The position numbers and the translations under genes were made by a program. A DNA stretch of 64,000 nucleotides from Pseudodesulfovibrio sp. (GTDB lineage Bacteria > Desulfobacterota > Desulfovibrionia > Desulfovibrionales > Desulfovibrionaceae): positions 1 to 64,000 of the forward strand of contig JAFLJT010000206.1 in assembly GCA_022712855.1 (NCBI GenBank), written 5' to 3'. Under the pieces are notes generated by a model. That model saw only the letters and a program-made list of their open reading frames with translations. It was not told the origin of the DNA and did no database searches. How positions within the stretch are numbered: position 1 is the first letter of the stretch; each line of letters starts with the position of its first letter. This document shows, one piece after another, positions 35,885 to 43,890 of the stretch.

Positions 35885-36217
35885 TTAGAAACTGGCAATA
35901 CCTGTCTCTTCAGAATCAAAAATCTCAAGCACCTTGTCCAGTCGGGTGAGTCTCAGCATCTCCATGATCTGGTCTGATACACAACACAACTTGACGTCGC
36001 CTTTGACGCCGACTCTGCGCAGGGCAGAAATGATTGCTCCCAGGCCGGAGCTGTCTATGAATGTCACCTCGGATAAATTCAGAAGAAGGCGAATCTTGCC
36101 AGTTGTTATTTGCTGTATAAGTTCGTCCTTGAATTCCACAGCCTGACTGGCATCCAGTCGGGATACTTTCGGCTTGAAACTGACAATATCACCAAATTCC
36201 TGCATGATTACTTCCAT
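35885..36217 (-). CDS. STAS-domain protein (anti-sigma factor antagonist type)
   Basis: 110 residues forming one STAS domain. The DSSGLGA motif (55-61) carries the serine that partner kinases phosphorylate. GGAGG precedes the ATG. Second STAS gene of the unit (see 38132). Placed right before the synthase gene, it may couple the partner switch to polymer synthesis. Confidence 0.88.
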   Translation of the reverse strand: MEVIMQEFGDIVSFKPKVSRLDASQAVEFKDELIQQITTGKIRLLLNLSEVTFIDSSGLGAIISALRRVGVKGDVKLCCVSDQIMEMLRLTRLDKVLEIFDSEETGIASF

Positions 36218-36229
36218 GTATTTCCTCCC

Positions 36230-36988
36230 TTATGATTTCTGGCGTTTTAGATTGCGATGTACCAAGCGGATGCGCATAACGTCGGCGAACATTTTGATGG
36301 AATCCCTAATAGGGCTGACGGTGGACCCCTCCATGTGTTGCCATTTTACGGGTATCTCTTTGATGCAGTAGCCCAGCCTGTTGGCCAAGTAGAGCTGTTC
36401 CACGTCAAAACTGAACCCGAACAACTTCTGCTGTTTCGCTATTTCATGGCCGGCCTTCCGCCTGAAGGCTTTGAAGCCGCACTGGGTATCCCGAATGCCC
36501 GAGATTGCGAACAGGCTGACTACCGCGTTGAAGGTTGCGCTCATCAAATCCCGATAGAACGGCTTCTTTTCAACTTCAGACTCCTTCAGTCGTCGTGAGC
36601 CGATGACGACGTCGCATCCGTCCTCAAGGACAGGCAGAAATTTTTCGATTTCTTCAATAGGAGTGGAGAGGTCCGCATCCGAGAACAGGATATAGGTTCC
36701 TTGGGCCTTGATAATCCCTCTGGCTACGGAAAATCCTTTGCCGACGTTTTTGACGTTCTCCATAATCGCGCTGACCTTCTGGTCTTTCATTTCCTCTCCG
36801 TAGATGTCGATGGTCTTGACAACTTCCGTGGTCCAGTCCCCACTGCCGTCGTCAACAATGATGATCTCACTCTTGTAGTCCTGTTCGGAAAGGTAGTCTT
36901 TCACCCGGTAAAGAGTGTCAGCTATGCGTTCCTGCTCATTATATGCAGGGATCACTACGGATAGGTAGATTGCATCATCGTGTATCAT
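36230..36988 (-). CDS. Family 2 glycosyltransferase, Alg5/DPM-like (polyprenyl-phosphate sugar synthase)
   Basis: 252 residues: a GT-A domain with SVVIPAYNE near the start, IVDDGSGD (about 65-72) and LFSDADLSTP (about 120-129), then the family's late RDTQCGFKAF motif. That last motif is typical of dolichyl-phosphate glucosyl/mannosyl transferases. I start at the ATG 36988; the longer TTG reading has no support. It should load a sugar on undecaprenyl phosphate for the adjacent flippase pair and the GT39 enzyme. Confidence 0.85.
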   Translation of the reverse strand: MIHDDAIYLSVVIPAYNEQERIADTLYRVKDYLSEQDYKSEIIIVDDGSGDWTTEVVKTIDIYGEEMKDQKVSAIMENVKNVGKGFSVARGIIKAQGTYILFSDADLSTPIEEIEKFLPVLEDGCDVVIGSRRLKESEVEKKPFYRDLMSATFNAVVSLFAISGIRDTQCGFKAFRRKAGHEIAKQQKLFGFSFDVEQLYLANRLGYCIKEIPVKWQHMEGSTVSPIRDSIKMFADVMRIRLVHRNLKRQKS

Positions 36989-36995
36989 TTTTGCC

Positions 36996-37352
36996 TCACT
37001 TTTTGGCCGCCAGCCCAACTCCAAGGGATATTACCAGAATGCCACTCCAGCGAACCAGGGAGATCTGGTCGCCAAACATCCACCATGAGCCGAGGGCAAC
37101 GAGGACGTACCCCGAACTCAGGAGCGGATATGCATAGCTGAGATCCAGATTGGCCAGGACCGCTACCCACACCAGCATGGCGATTCCATATGAAACGAGT
37201 CCCGCAAAAACCCATGGTTGGAACACAATTTGGAAGATGATCATGATGCCTGGAGGGCCAAGGTCGCCAAGTTGGGTCATTCCCATTTTCATGAATAGTT
37301 GGCCGAGTACTCCGAGCACCACCGAAATGATAACGAGCATGTATGATTTCAT
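36996..37352 (-). CDS. Small four-helix membrane protein, ArnF/SMR-like flippase subunit
   Basis: 118 residues, four membrane helices of the small multidrug resistance/EamA half-size type (GQLFMKMG near the start). I choose the ATG at 37352; a GTG at 37361 directly after the upstream stop is an alternative. With the 37362 product it forms a pair like ArnE/ArnF, which flip undecaprenyl-phosphate sugars. Tail end next to the Alg5-like gene supports this. Confidence 0.75.
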   Translation of the reverse strand: MKSYMLVIISVVLGVLGQLFMKMGMTQLGDLGPPGIMIIFQIVFQPWVFAGLVSYGIAMLVWVAVLANLDLSYAYPLLSSGYVLVALGSWWMFGDQISLVRWSGILVISLGVGLAAKK

Positions 37353-37361
37353 ATCGTGCAC

Positions 37362-37712
37362 CTAGCTCCTGGACATGAGAATGATGCCGAAGATTATCGT
37401 CGCGATGCCTGCCCACCGATGGGGGGGCACAGTTTCCTTGAATAAATATTTCGAGAAGAACGTTACCAGGACGTACCCAAGGCTCATCATGGGGTAGGCA
37501 AGACTGAGTTCCATGCGGGACAGTACAAGCAACCAAGTGAAGGCTCCCAAGCCAAGGGTCAGAATGCCAAAGAAGAAGTGGGGGGTCATGATAGCCAGAA
37601 GTATCGGCTTGCCATCCCCGAGGCGTTCCTTGATCTTGTTGGCTGCCAGCTTCTGGAAAATCTGACCCAGTGTGGTGAAGGTAACGGAGATGATTACTAG
37701 CAAATATGCCAT
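37362..37712 (-). CDS. Small four-helix membrane protein, ArnE/SMR-like flippase subunit
   Basis: 116 residues, four membrane helices, GQIFQKLAANK near the first helix as in SMR-type proteins. GGAGG precedes the ATG. Predicted partner of the 36996 product in a lipid-linked sugar flippase. Drug export is the alternative for SMR proteins, but the glycosyltransferase context favours the flippase. Confidence 0.75.
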   Translation of the reverse strand: MAYLLVIISVTFTTLGQIFQKLAANKIKERLGDGKPILLAIMTPHFFFGILTLGLGAFTWLLVLSRMELSLAYPMMSLGYVLVTFFSKYLFKETVPPHRWAGIATIIFGIILMSRS

Positions 37713-37715
37713 TGC

Positions 37716-38129
37716 TTATTCCTCCAATCGTTTCTTCATGGTCAGTGTGTTAATACCATTCTGACTATCGTAGGACACGGAGTCCATGACCTCGTAAATG
37801 ATGAATACTCCATATCCGTGGGAAGGGTGCTCTTTAAAATTCGGTTGTGGGACCTCGTCTGGTAAAAATCCGATGCCGTTGTCATCAACCGTGATCGTCA
37901 GCATACCGTCCTCAACTGTCATGGTTAGCCCGATTGCATCGTCTCCGACTGCCTGAGCGTGGTTGATGGCGTTGGACAGAGCTTCTCCTACTGCCAGCTC
38001 AATCTGGTCGCCTGTCTTGATGTTCACCTTGGTTTCTTCGCGAAACCTGGCGACGAGATCAGCCCCGAGGATGAGGTTATCCAGATTCGGCCCAAAGCGA
38101 GCCGAGTATTCCAGTTGACGGCCCGGCAC
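37716..38129 (-). CDS. RsbW-type serine kinase (HATPase_c anti-sigma-like)
   Basis: 137 residues, one ATPase domain: N box EALSNAINHA and G1 box DNGIGF, with the C-terminal GYGVFII. No His-phosphotransfer domain, so it is the Ser/Thr kinase type that phosphorylates STAS proteins. GTG start behind GAGGAG, two bases after the STAS gene stop, so the pair is coupled. No sigma factor is encoded nearby; its target may be elsewhere or not a sigma factor. Confidence 0.88.
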   Translation of the reverse strand: MPGRQLEYSARFGPNLDNLILGADLVARFREETKVNIKTGDQIELAVGEALSNAINHAQAVGDDAIGLTMTVEDGMLTITVDDNGIGFLPDEVPQPNFKEHPSHGYGVFIIYEVMDSVSYDSQNGINTLTMKKRLEE

Positions 38130-38131
38130 TC

Positions 38132-38485
38132 TCAGTACTCCTCAAAGCTGTCTACGGCAGATTCCAGGTCGGGGTATACTTTGAATACTTTATCAAGACG
38201 TATCAATGTGAATACCTGTTGAATCTTGACCGTCATGTTTGCCAGTCGTACGTCGCCGCCGTCTTTGGAGACATAGCGTAGCGCTGCCACAAGTGCTCCC
38301 AGCCCTGAACTGTCAACGAAGGAAACCTTGCCGAGGTCAACGACAATGCGTCGACTTCCGTCTTCGGCCAGTGATCTGATCCTGTTTTTTACTGGCAAGG
38401 CGATCGCTGCATCGAAGCGCCCTTGCAAGGTCAGCACAATGGCTTTTCCCATACGGTGTTCACTGAAGTTGAGAGTTTCATTCAT
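38132..38485 (-). CDS. STAS-domain anti-anti-sigma-type protein
   Basis: 117 residues, one STAS domain with DSSGLGA at 58-64. Directly upstream of the RsbW-type kinase, which is the classic partner arrangement. A gap of about 90 bp separates it from the phosphoesterase gene upstream and may hold the promoter of the long polysaccharide unit. Confidence 0.88.
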   Translation of the reverse strand: MNETLNFSEHRMGKAIVLTLQGRFDAAIALPVKNRIRSLAEDGSRRIVVDLGKVSFVDSSGLGALVAALRYVSKDGGDVRLANMTVKIQQVFTLIRLDKVFKVYPDLESAVDSFEEY

Positions 38486-38578
38486 GCGTATTCTCCGGTC
38501 ACCATGTTATATCTAATAATAATACAACAATGATTACCATACTATTGATTAATGCGCAGCCTTAAATGGATAATATAA

Positions 38579-39556
38579 TCATACTTTCCTGAGCGTATGA
38601 ATCGTCAACTCTGGAGGGCAATTCAGTCGCGCCTGCACTCCTGAGCATCCCGCCCCTCGGGAGGTATAGCCTTGCATTGCACCGTATCTCCACGCCCCAC
38701 TGCACATGTATCGAGGACACGCTCCATGAGTTATGACGGGGATTCCTCCGGGTAGACAGATCTGTCCTCCGTGAGTGTGTCCACAAAGGTAGTAATCTAT
38801 GCCTTTGTCGTTTGCTTCTTTATACATTTCAGGGCTATGGGCGAGAAGTAGGACGCATGCGTCGTTTGGTACCCCGTTGAGAGCCTTGTTTAAGTCGTCG
38901 ACTCCGTAAAAGTGAGGATCGTCAACCCCTGCCACGTATAGCTTGTGGGTACCCAAACTCAATTCAACGAAATCGTTCAGTAGGACCGGTACTCCAGCTT
39001 TTTCAAAAAAGGGAACTTCTTCGATGAAATCATGGTTGCCCAGAATGGCGTATGTTCCCAACTCGCATTGCAGGACTTCAAGAAGGGTGGCCATCTTGTT
39101 CCCGCACGTGTCGTATGGGCCGTAAGTAAGGAATCGGTAGTCGCCGGTCAGAACGCAGAGGTCGAACTCCAGAGTTCGCACGGTTTCCTGCAGTTTCTTT
39201 CCTCCATCCACGAATCCATCGATGTGTATATCGGTCAAATGGAGGATTCGTAATCCGTCAAATTGATGTGGCAGGGTAGTGAGGTTGACGTTCACGTGCT
39301 CGACCTGAAAATTCAGGCTTTCCCGTTCACACCGATTTGTGAGGCCTGTAAGAGAGAGCCCGATGCGGGCTGCTGTCGCGATGGAGTCGAGGTTTTCAAA
39401 GTGAAGCCCTCCACGTCCGTTTCCGAACATGGTCGCAGCATATTCCACTTGAAGTTTCAGACGTTTGGCAAGAGCTTCTTCGCCTATTCTTGCGGCCAAA
39501 TCTAGAAATACGTCCTGCGTAATCATCGTTTTTTTTGATTTTTCTCTGGTGATCAT
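38579..39556 (-). CDS. Calcineurin-like metallophosphoesterase
   Basis: 325 residues with the family's metal ligands: LTDIHIDG (D-x-H), LTGDYR (GD), GNHDF (GNHD), and GHTHGG near the C terminus. No signal peptide. The start overlaps the upstream stop as ATGA. UDP-diacylglucosamine-type and YkuE-type phosphoesterases share these motifs. A role in recycling lipid-phosphate of the sugar carrier is possible but not shown. Confidence 0.87.
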   Translation of the reverse strand: MITREKSKKTMITQDVFLDLAARIGEEALAKRLKLQVEYAATMFGNGRGGLHFENLDSIATAARIGLSLTGLTNRCERESLNFQVEHVNVNLTTLPHQFDGLRILHLTDIHIDGFVDGGKKLQETVRTLEFDLCVLTGDYRFLTYGPYDTCGNKMATLLEVLQCELGTYAILGNHDFIEEVPFFEKAGVPVLLNDFVELSLGTHKLYVAGVDDPHFYGVDDLNKALNGVPNDACVLLLAHSPEMYKEANDKGIDYYLCGHTHGGQICLPGGIPVITHGACPRYMCSGAWRYGAMQGYTSRGAGCSGVQARLNCPPELTIHTLRKV

Positions 39557-40743
39557 GTTTCGGCACTGCATGTGGCATCGTCTGCATCTTCAAAAGAACC
39601 ACCGAATTGAAGGCAGAGGATGGTTACGTCGTCCTGTGGCGCTCGCCCACTTCCGAATTGCATCATTGAATCGTAGATTTTCGCGACAAGGCTGTCGGGA
39701 GCCTCTCGTCTGTTCTTGATTGCACTGATAAGGAGGCGTTCATGTCCAAAATCCTCCCCACTTGGTGATTCATATTCGAAGATACCGTCTGTGAAGGCGA
39801 TGAGACGATCCTCGGGTTCCAATTGGAACGTTCCTTCTTCAAATGGGACAATGCCGTCAAGGCCGATAAGTGTGCCGCCTTTGTGGAGCATTATGGGGTC
39901 ATTGTCCTGGCGAAGTACGAAAGGAGGAAGATGTCCTGCGCTGCTGTATCGCACCTCACCGCTTTTGACGTTGATCGAGGCGTAGAATATGGTGAAGTGT
40001 TTTTCGAAACGCTCGATGGGAAAATCTTTGTCCAAGGCTTCGAGCACCTTGGCCGGAGATTTCGGAGTTTCAGTTTCGCTATCGAGAAGATAGCCTGCAC
40101 GGGGTTGGAGCTGTTGGGTCACTGAGACTGCGGCCAGTGCAGAAGATACTCCGTGTCCGCTGACATCCAACACATAGAAGGCGACGTGCTCCGAATCCAG
40201 ATGAAAAACGTTGAACATGTCCCCGCCGACATATTCGCTGGGTTGAAATTTCCAATTGATGCGAAGTCTGTCAATATTGGGCTGGCAATTCGGAAGGAAG
40301 CTCTTTTGGATAAAGGCGGCGGCTTTGAGATCCTCTTCAAGAATTTTTTCCTTTTCCTTCAACTCTTCAAGCAGTCGGTACAGTTTCAAAGCAGCATCGA
40401 GGGTGTTGGTCAGTATTCGCGTGTTGGTGGGTTTTTCCAGAAAGCGGAAAATATGTCCTTCATTGACGGCGGCGAGAGCAGCGTCGAGATCGGCGTGTCC
40501 AGTGAGCATGATCCGGATAGTGCCTGGTGAAAGTCTGCGAACTTCAGCAAGGAACCGGACGCCATCCATTTCCGGCATACGCAAGTCCGACACAATGACT
40601 GAGTATGGTTTTGAATTTTGTATTAATTTGAGAGCTTCATGGGGGGTGTCGGCAGTGTCTATGGAATACCGCTTCCGCAGTAACACCTTAAGAGACGCCA
40701 GAACCTCGGGCTCATCGTCAACAAAGAGAATTTTATCGGACAC
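39553..40743 (-). CDS. Response regulator with PP2C phosphatase output (RsbU type)
   Basis: 396 residues: a receiver domain with phosphoacceptor Asp53, a helical linker (about 120-150), then a PP2C/SpoIIE phosphatase (about 165-385) with GGDMFN, DVSGHG and DDVTI metal motifs. GTG start. It should dephosphorylate one of the two STAS proteins. A soluble kinase is divergently encoded 115 bp away and is the likely phosphodonor. Confidence 0.9.
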   Translation of the reverse strand: MSDKILFVDDEPEVLASLKVLLRKRYSIDTADTPHEALKLIQNSKPYSVIVSDLRMPEMDGVRFLAEVRRLSPGTIRIMLTGHADLDAALAAVNEGHIFRFLEKPTNTRILTNTLDAALKLYRLLEELKEKEKILEEDLKAAAFIQKSFLPNCQPNIDRLRINWKFQPSEYVGGDMFNVFHLDSEHVAFYVLDVSGHGVSSALAAVSVTQQLQPRAGYLLDSETETPKSPAKVLEALDKDFPIERFEKHFTIFYASINVKSGEVRYSSAGHLPPFVLRQDNDPIMLHKGGTLIGLDGIVPFEEGTFQLEPEDRLIAFTDGIFEYESPSGEDFGHERLLISAIKNRREAPDSLVAKIYDSMMQFGSGRAPQDDVTILCLQFGGSFEDADDATCSAET

Positions 40744-40858
40744 AATAGATTCACCTTTTCGTCATAACACTTCAAATCATACACTGCTAACACCTGCGAA
40801 AGTATAACAGAATAGATATAATAATGTAAAAAAGAATTTTTTAGCGTATTGATTCACT

Positions 40859-41974
40859 ATGCAGAATACAGATGAGCGAATTGTCCGAAACATAATTGAA
40901 AGCCTGTCGGTGGGCCTGATGGTCATCTCCCCGAGCGGCGTCATAGTCATGCATAACGCTGCTTTGTGTACCATTCTGGATATACCTGCGATGACATTAT
41001 CCTCAGCGAGCTGGGCTGAGTTGTTTATCGAAGATGTCGACAGGAATACGGACTTCAATCAAGTAATCCTCGACGTGATTGAAAAAAGGGCAGTGGAGAT
41101 GCGACATATAGTAGTCTATGAAAATACAGGAGGAAAGCGTCGGAGATTGTGTATCACCTCGTCTTTTTTGCAGGAAGGAGAAGAGCTGGTCGCAATTGTC
41201 TTCCTCATTGAGGACGTGACGGACAAGTATGAGATGCTCGAGAAGGAGAATGACTACCTTCGAAAAATTCAGGGGCTACAATCAGAGCGGATAGAGGGGC
41301 TGAATAAGCTGGCAATGTCCATGGCGCATCAAATTAGAAACCCACTGATGAGCATAGGCGGAAGCAGCAATTTCTTGCTCAAGAATTTGAGTCTCGATCA
41401 GCGAGAGCGTGATCTGTTCGACTCAATTATTCAAGGTGCTCATAGGCTTGAATCAATTGTGCAGGCGGCTAGGTCGTTTGCATCGATTCTGGAGCCGCAG
41501 CAGCAGGAAGTGCCACTGGCAAATATCCTGAAGATGAGTTGCGAAAAGGCCAATGTCTTTTCTGTCGATCATGGCCGGAGTGTTGCATGGGATATGCCGT
41601 CAATCGATTTGCAGTTACAGGTCGATCCAGATCTTTTCGAGAAGGCGCTTTCAGCGCTTCTGTTCAATTCCATAGAATTCAACGCCAAGAATGAAGTCGC
41701 TATTTCCATTAGTGCCATGGAGCAGGACGGTGAAACGTTGATCAGTGTCACGGATCTAGGCATCGGTATCTCTTCTGAAGATATTCCCTACGTCTTCGAC
41801 CCGTTCTATTCCACCAAGCCTGACGGGGTCGGGATGGGCCTCACCGTGGCCAGGCGTATTGTCACGGAGCATAGGGGACAATTAACTTTGACAAGTGTTG
41901 CTGGAAAGGGAACAACGGCAACCATCATCATTCCTTGTAGCTACTCTAATAGTAATTTATGCAGTTTGCCATAA
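40859..41974 (+). CDS. Soluble PAS-domain histidine kinase
   Basis: 371 residues, no membrane helix: a PAS domain (about 8-125), a coiled stretch, phosphoacceptor His157 in SMAHQIRNPL, and a C-terminal ATPase domain (DLGIGIS, GVGMGLTVA). Divergent from the RR-PP2C gene, its likely partner. It is the last cargo gene of the putative transposon. Its 3' end overlaps the tail of the truncated tnsA reading frame, so the deletion that removed the rest of tnsA stopped here. Confidence 0.87.
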   Translation: MQNTDERIVRNIIESLSVGLMVISPSGVIVMHNAALCTILDIPAMTLSSASWAELFIEDVDRNTDFNQVILDVIEKRAVEMRHIVVYENTGGKRRRLCITSSFLQEGEELVAIVFLIEDVTDKYEMLEKENDYLRKIQGLQSERIEGLNKLAMSMAHQIRNPLMSIGGSSNFLLKNLSLDQRERDLFDSIIQGAHRLESIVQAARSFASILEPQQQEVPLANILKMSCEKANVFSVDHGRSVAWDMPSIDLQLQVDPDLFEKALSALLFNSIEFNAKNEVAISISAMEQDGETLISVTDLGIGISSEDIPYVFDPFYSTKPDGVGMGLTVARRIVTEHRGQLTLTSVAGKGTTATIIIPCSYSNSNLCSLP

Positions 41975-42228
41975 GTGACGGTTCGGTTTGTTTCGTATAA
42001 AATGTAGCATGATGGGCGGGCATGTAGAGAGTTATGAGAAGTAGGTCCAGTTTGTAGGTCTGTAAAGTCCCTGTATAATAGGTCTATTGCAAAGTAGAGG
42101 CTTCTGCCCCAATGAAGGTCTCTGACTGTCAGCCATGGTTTGTAGTCGCGGCCTTTACCTGCACCGCATCCTTCCTTGATCCATCGCTGAAATGTTGCTT
42201 CCGAGGGGGAGTACTTTTTCTTCGCCAT
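41941..42228 (-). pseudogene. tnsA: TnsA endonuclease, N-terminal fragment
   Basis: The first 40 or so residues match Tn7 TnsA: MAK, SE, IKEGCGAGKG, DYKPWLTV, in the same order and spacing as the Tn7 protein. From about residue 41 (42105) the frame no longer resembles TnsA, and there is no catalytic core. It starts about 80 nt inside the right transposon end and reads inward, as in Tn7. The cargo kinase runs into its 3' side. A remnant, not functional. Confidence 0.85.
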
Positions 42229-42285
42229 GAATAAGCCGCTCCTAGTTTGCTCATTCGATGAGCACCAGGAGCGGCTTTACTTAAC

Positions 42286-42325
42286 AACTTTATTACTCAC
42301 TAAAGAACTTTATTACTCGCCTACA
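42286..42325 (-). mobile_element. Right end of the Tn7-like element: two TnsB-type sites
   Basis: AACTTTATTACTC occurs at 42286-42298 and again at 42306-42318, exactly 20 bp apart. The outer copy ends in ACA at 42325. Closely packed sites are typical of Tn7 right ends, and the tnsA fragment lies just inside. Reverse complement of the site at 10485. Confidence 0.8.
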
Positions 42326-42330
42326 AGTGA
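42326..42330. other. 5-bp junction AGTGA between two transposon ends
   Basis: Exactly five bases lie between the ACA of one end and the TGT of the next, the length of a Tn7-type target duplication. Confidence 0.6.
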
Positions 42331-42426
42331 TGTGGGAGAGTAATAAAGTTGTATACTGGATTTACAACAGTGATCTACCGAAGCTGAACCCAGAGAGTAA
42401 AGCTGGTGTGGGTGAGTAATAGAGTT
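42331..42426 (+). mobile_element. Left end of a second Tn7-like element: two spaced TnsB-type sites
   Basis: TGTGGGAGAGTAATAAAGTT (42331-42350) and TGTGGGTGAGTAATAGAGTT (42407-42426) are in the same orientation, 76 bp apart, the wide spacing typical of Tn7 left ends. A shorter match (GAGAGTAAAG) lies near 42393. No matching right end was found before 64,000, so the partner end is outside the window or lost. Confidence 0.65.
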
Positions 42427-42508
42427 ATTGGGGCTGTACCAGATCTTTTTGCTGAGATTTAACTGAAGAGCATTAATTTGCAAATATGCAGAGAATACTG
42501 TGAGGGAC

Positions 42509-42856
42509 TTACTTAACAGTAACAACGACCTTGGCGCTCTTCCCTCCCCCGCTTACGATAAGGCTGTAACTTCCAGGCTCAACATTCTCAGGGATTGCTA
42601 ATGTCTGAGTGAAGTCGTCAGACTTGATCTTATAGCTCCCGAGCGGTGTCGAGCCGAACATTCCCTTGAGTTCGAAAGTGGCCTCGTCTGCACCGACCAG
42701 CCCACCCACCTCTACTTTCACTTCGCTTCCAGCACTCAAAACCAAGTTCTCAGGAGTGATAGAGGTTTCCCCTCCATGGGCACCCGCCACCAGTGGTAGG
42801 GCCAGGGCAAATATCAACGCCAAAATGAATCCCAATCCGGGTAGTGCTTTCAACAT
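42509..42856 (-). CDS. Small exported protein with Ig-like fold
   Basis: 115 residues: a signal peptide ending near AGAHGGE (about 30), then a beta-rich domain with VEPGSYSLIVSGGGKSAKVVVTV at its end. Reminiscent of small Ig-like or cupredoxin-like exported proteins, but no copper ligands of a cupredoxin are clear. AAGGAG precedes the ATG. Eleven bp from the cytochrome b gene, so probably cotranscribed. Confidence 0.6.
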   Translation of the reverse strand: MLKALPGLGFILALIFALALPLVAGAHGGETSITPENLVLSAGSEVKVEVGGLVGADEATFELKGMFGSTPLGSYKIKSDDFTQTLAIPENVEPGSYSLIVSGGGKSAKVVVTVK

Positions 42857-42867
42857 AGTATTTCTCC

Positions 42868-43890
42868 TTACATGTGTTCCATGATCGGCATGAAGTAGGT
42901 CGCGACCATGAGTCCCAACCATACGACAAGGCCGGTTATCGTGATAAACTTAACCAACCTGAACAGAATGGTTTCCTGGCGAATGACCAGACCAAGGACC
43001 GGAATGACCGCCAGCATGCCGCCGACAAAGGCGGAACCAATCAAAATTCCAGCAACGCCGATTGCTGATTCAATCGGGTAGAAAATCCAGAATGGCCATG
43101 GAGGTTTGGTGACCTCAATACCAGGCTTGGGAGTTCCCAACAGTTCCGGGGTATAGAAGGCAGCAACTATTGCCATGAACACCACGAGGATTCCACCATA
43201 CAGCAGGAGGTTTTTGACATGGCCGTAGAACATGGAACCGCTTTCAAGGCTTTTTTGGTACTCCGACTCGCTTTGGGAAGGCAGTGGAGCGATGCCATGC
43301 TGTTTCACCAGCAAGGCATGGGCTACCAGCGTGAGTATCAGCAACATGGGAAAGATCGATATGTGCAGCGCATAAATGCGGGCCAGCATGGATGTCGACA
43401 AGGTGAAATCTTCCTGGAAGAAAGCTCCGAGTGGCCCAAGCAAAGCATTGACTGCAGTGAAATGCGCCATGGCCTCATACCCTTCCTGATCCCACTTCAG
43501 TACTGTGCCGGAAAAATACAACTGAAAAGAGATAGCGAACAGAAGCAAACCTAGTAAATAGGTAGCAACCCGGGGAGGTCTATAGGCATGGGTCAGCAGG
43601 ACTCGAATCATATGGACAATGACCAGACCAAACCCGATATTGGCGCTCAGACTGTGCAGGGAACGCACAAAGCGGAGCCATGGGACATAGTTTATGTAAC
43701 GCACGCTCGTATGTGCGGTATCGGGAGACGGATTGTAGAACTGGGAAAGTACGATGCCGGTAACAATTGTGACTGCAAACGTAATGACGGTCAGACCGCC
43801 CAAAGAGAACCAAATTGTGTTCGCATGCGCCGGAACCGGATAATCCGCTTTCTTGATCCCAATGCGTTCAAGGAAACTCTCTTCAGCCAT
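42868..43890 (-). CDS. Cytochrome b (bc1/b6f type), membrane quinol-oxidising subunit
   Basis: 340 residues with eight or so helices. Heme ligands come as H-x13-H (HSLSANIGFGLVIVH) and H-x14-H (HISIFPMLLILTLVAH). A PPWPF motif stands where the quinol-site PEWY normally is. The N- and C-terminal parts of cytochrome b are thus in one chain. No Rieske or cytochrome c1 gene is adjacent, so its complex partners are not visible. GGAGG precedes the ATG. Confidence 0.85.
   Translation of the reverse strand: MAEESFLERIGIKKADYPVPAHANTIWFSLGGLTVITFAVTIVTGIVLSQFYNPSPDTAHTSVRYINYVPWLRFVRSLHSLSANIGFGLVIVHMIRVLLTHAYRPPRVATYLLGLLLFAISFQLYFSGTVLKWDQEGYEAMAHFTAVNALLGPLGAFFQEDFTLSTSMLARIYALHISIFPMLLILTLVAHALLVKQHGIAPLPSQSESEYQKSLESGSMFYGHVKNLLLYGGILVVFMAIVAAFYTPELLGTPKPGIEVTKPPWPFWIFYPIESAIGVAGILIGSAFVGGMLAVIPVLGLVIRQETILFRLVKFITITGLVVWLGLMVATYFMPIMEHM

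Larger units (their letters stand above)
10485..42325. mobile_element. Putative decayed Tn7-like transposon carrying a polysaccharide/signalling cargo (31.8 kb)
   Basis: Bounded by a TGT-led 20-bp site on the left and by two inverted copies on the right. A truncated tnsA lies just inside the right end and points inward, exactly where Tn7 has it. The transposition genes tnsB, tnsC and tnsD are missing, so the element should not move by itself. The five bases outside the ends differ (GGCGA left, AGTGA right), so a clean target duplication is not preserved. The two ends may alternatively stem from different insertions. Confidence 0.55.

Noticed and set aside
42105-42228. Complete tnsA or active transposase set
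   Set aside because: Only the first 40 or so residues match TnsA, and no TnsB, TnsC or TniQ gene is in the window.
42509-42856. True cupredoxin (plastocyanin-type) copper protein
   Set aside because: No Cys-x-x-x-x-His or matching Met ligand set is present; only a generic exported beta-rich protein can be supported.
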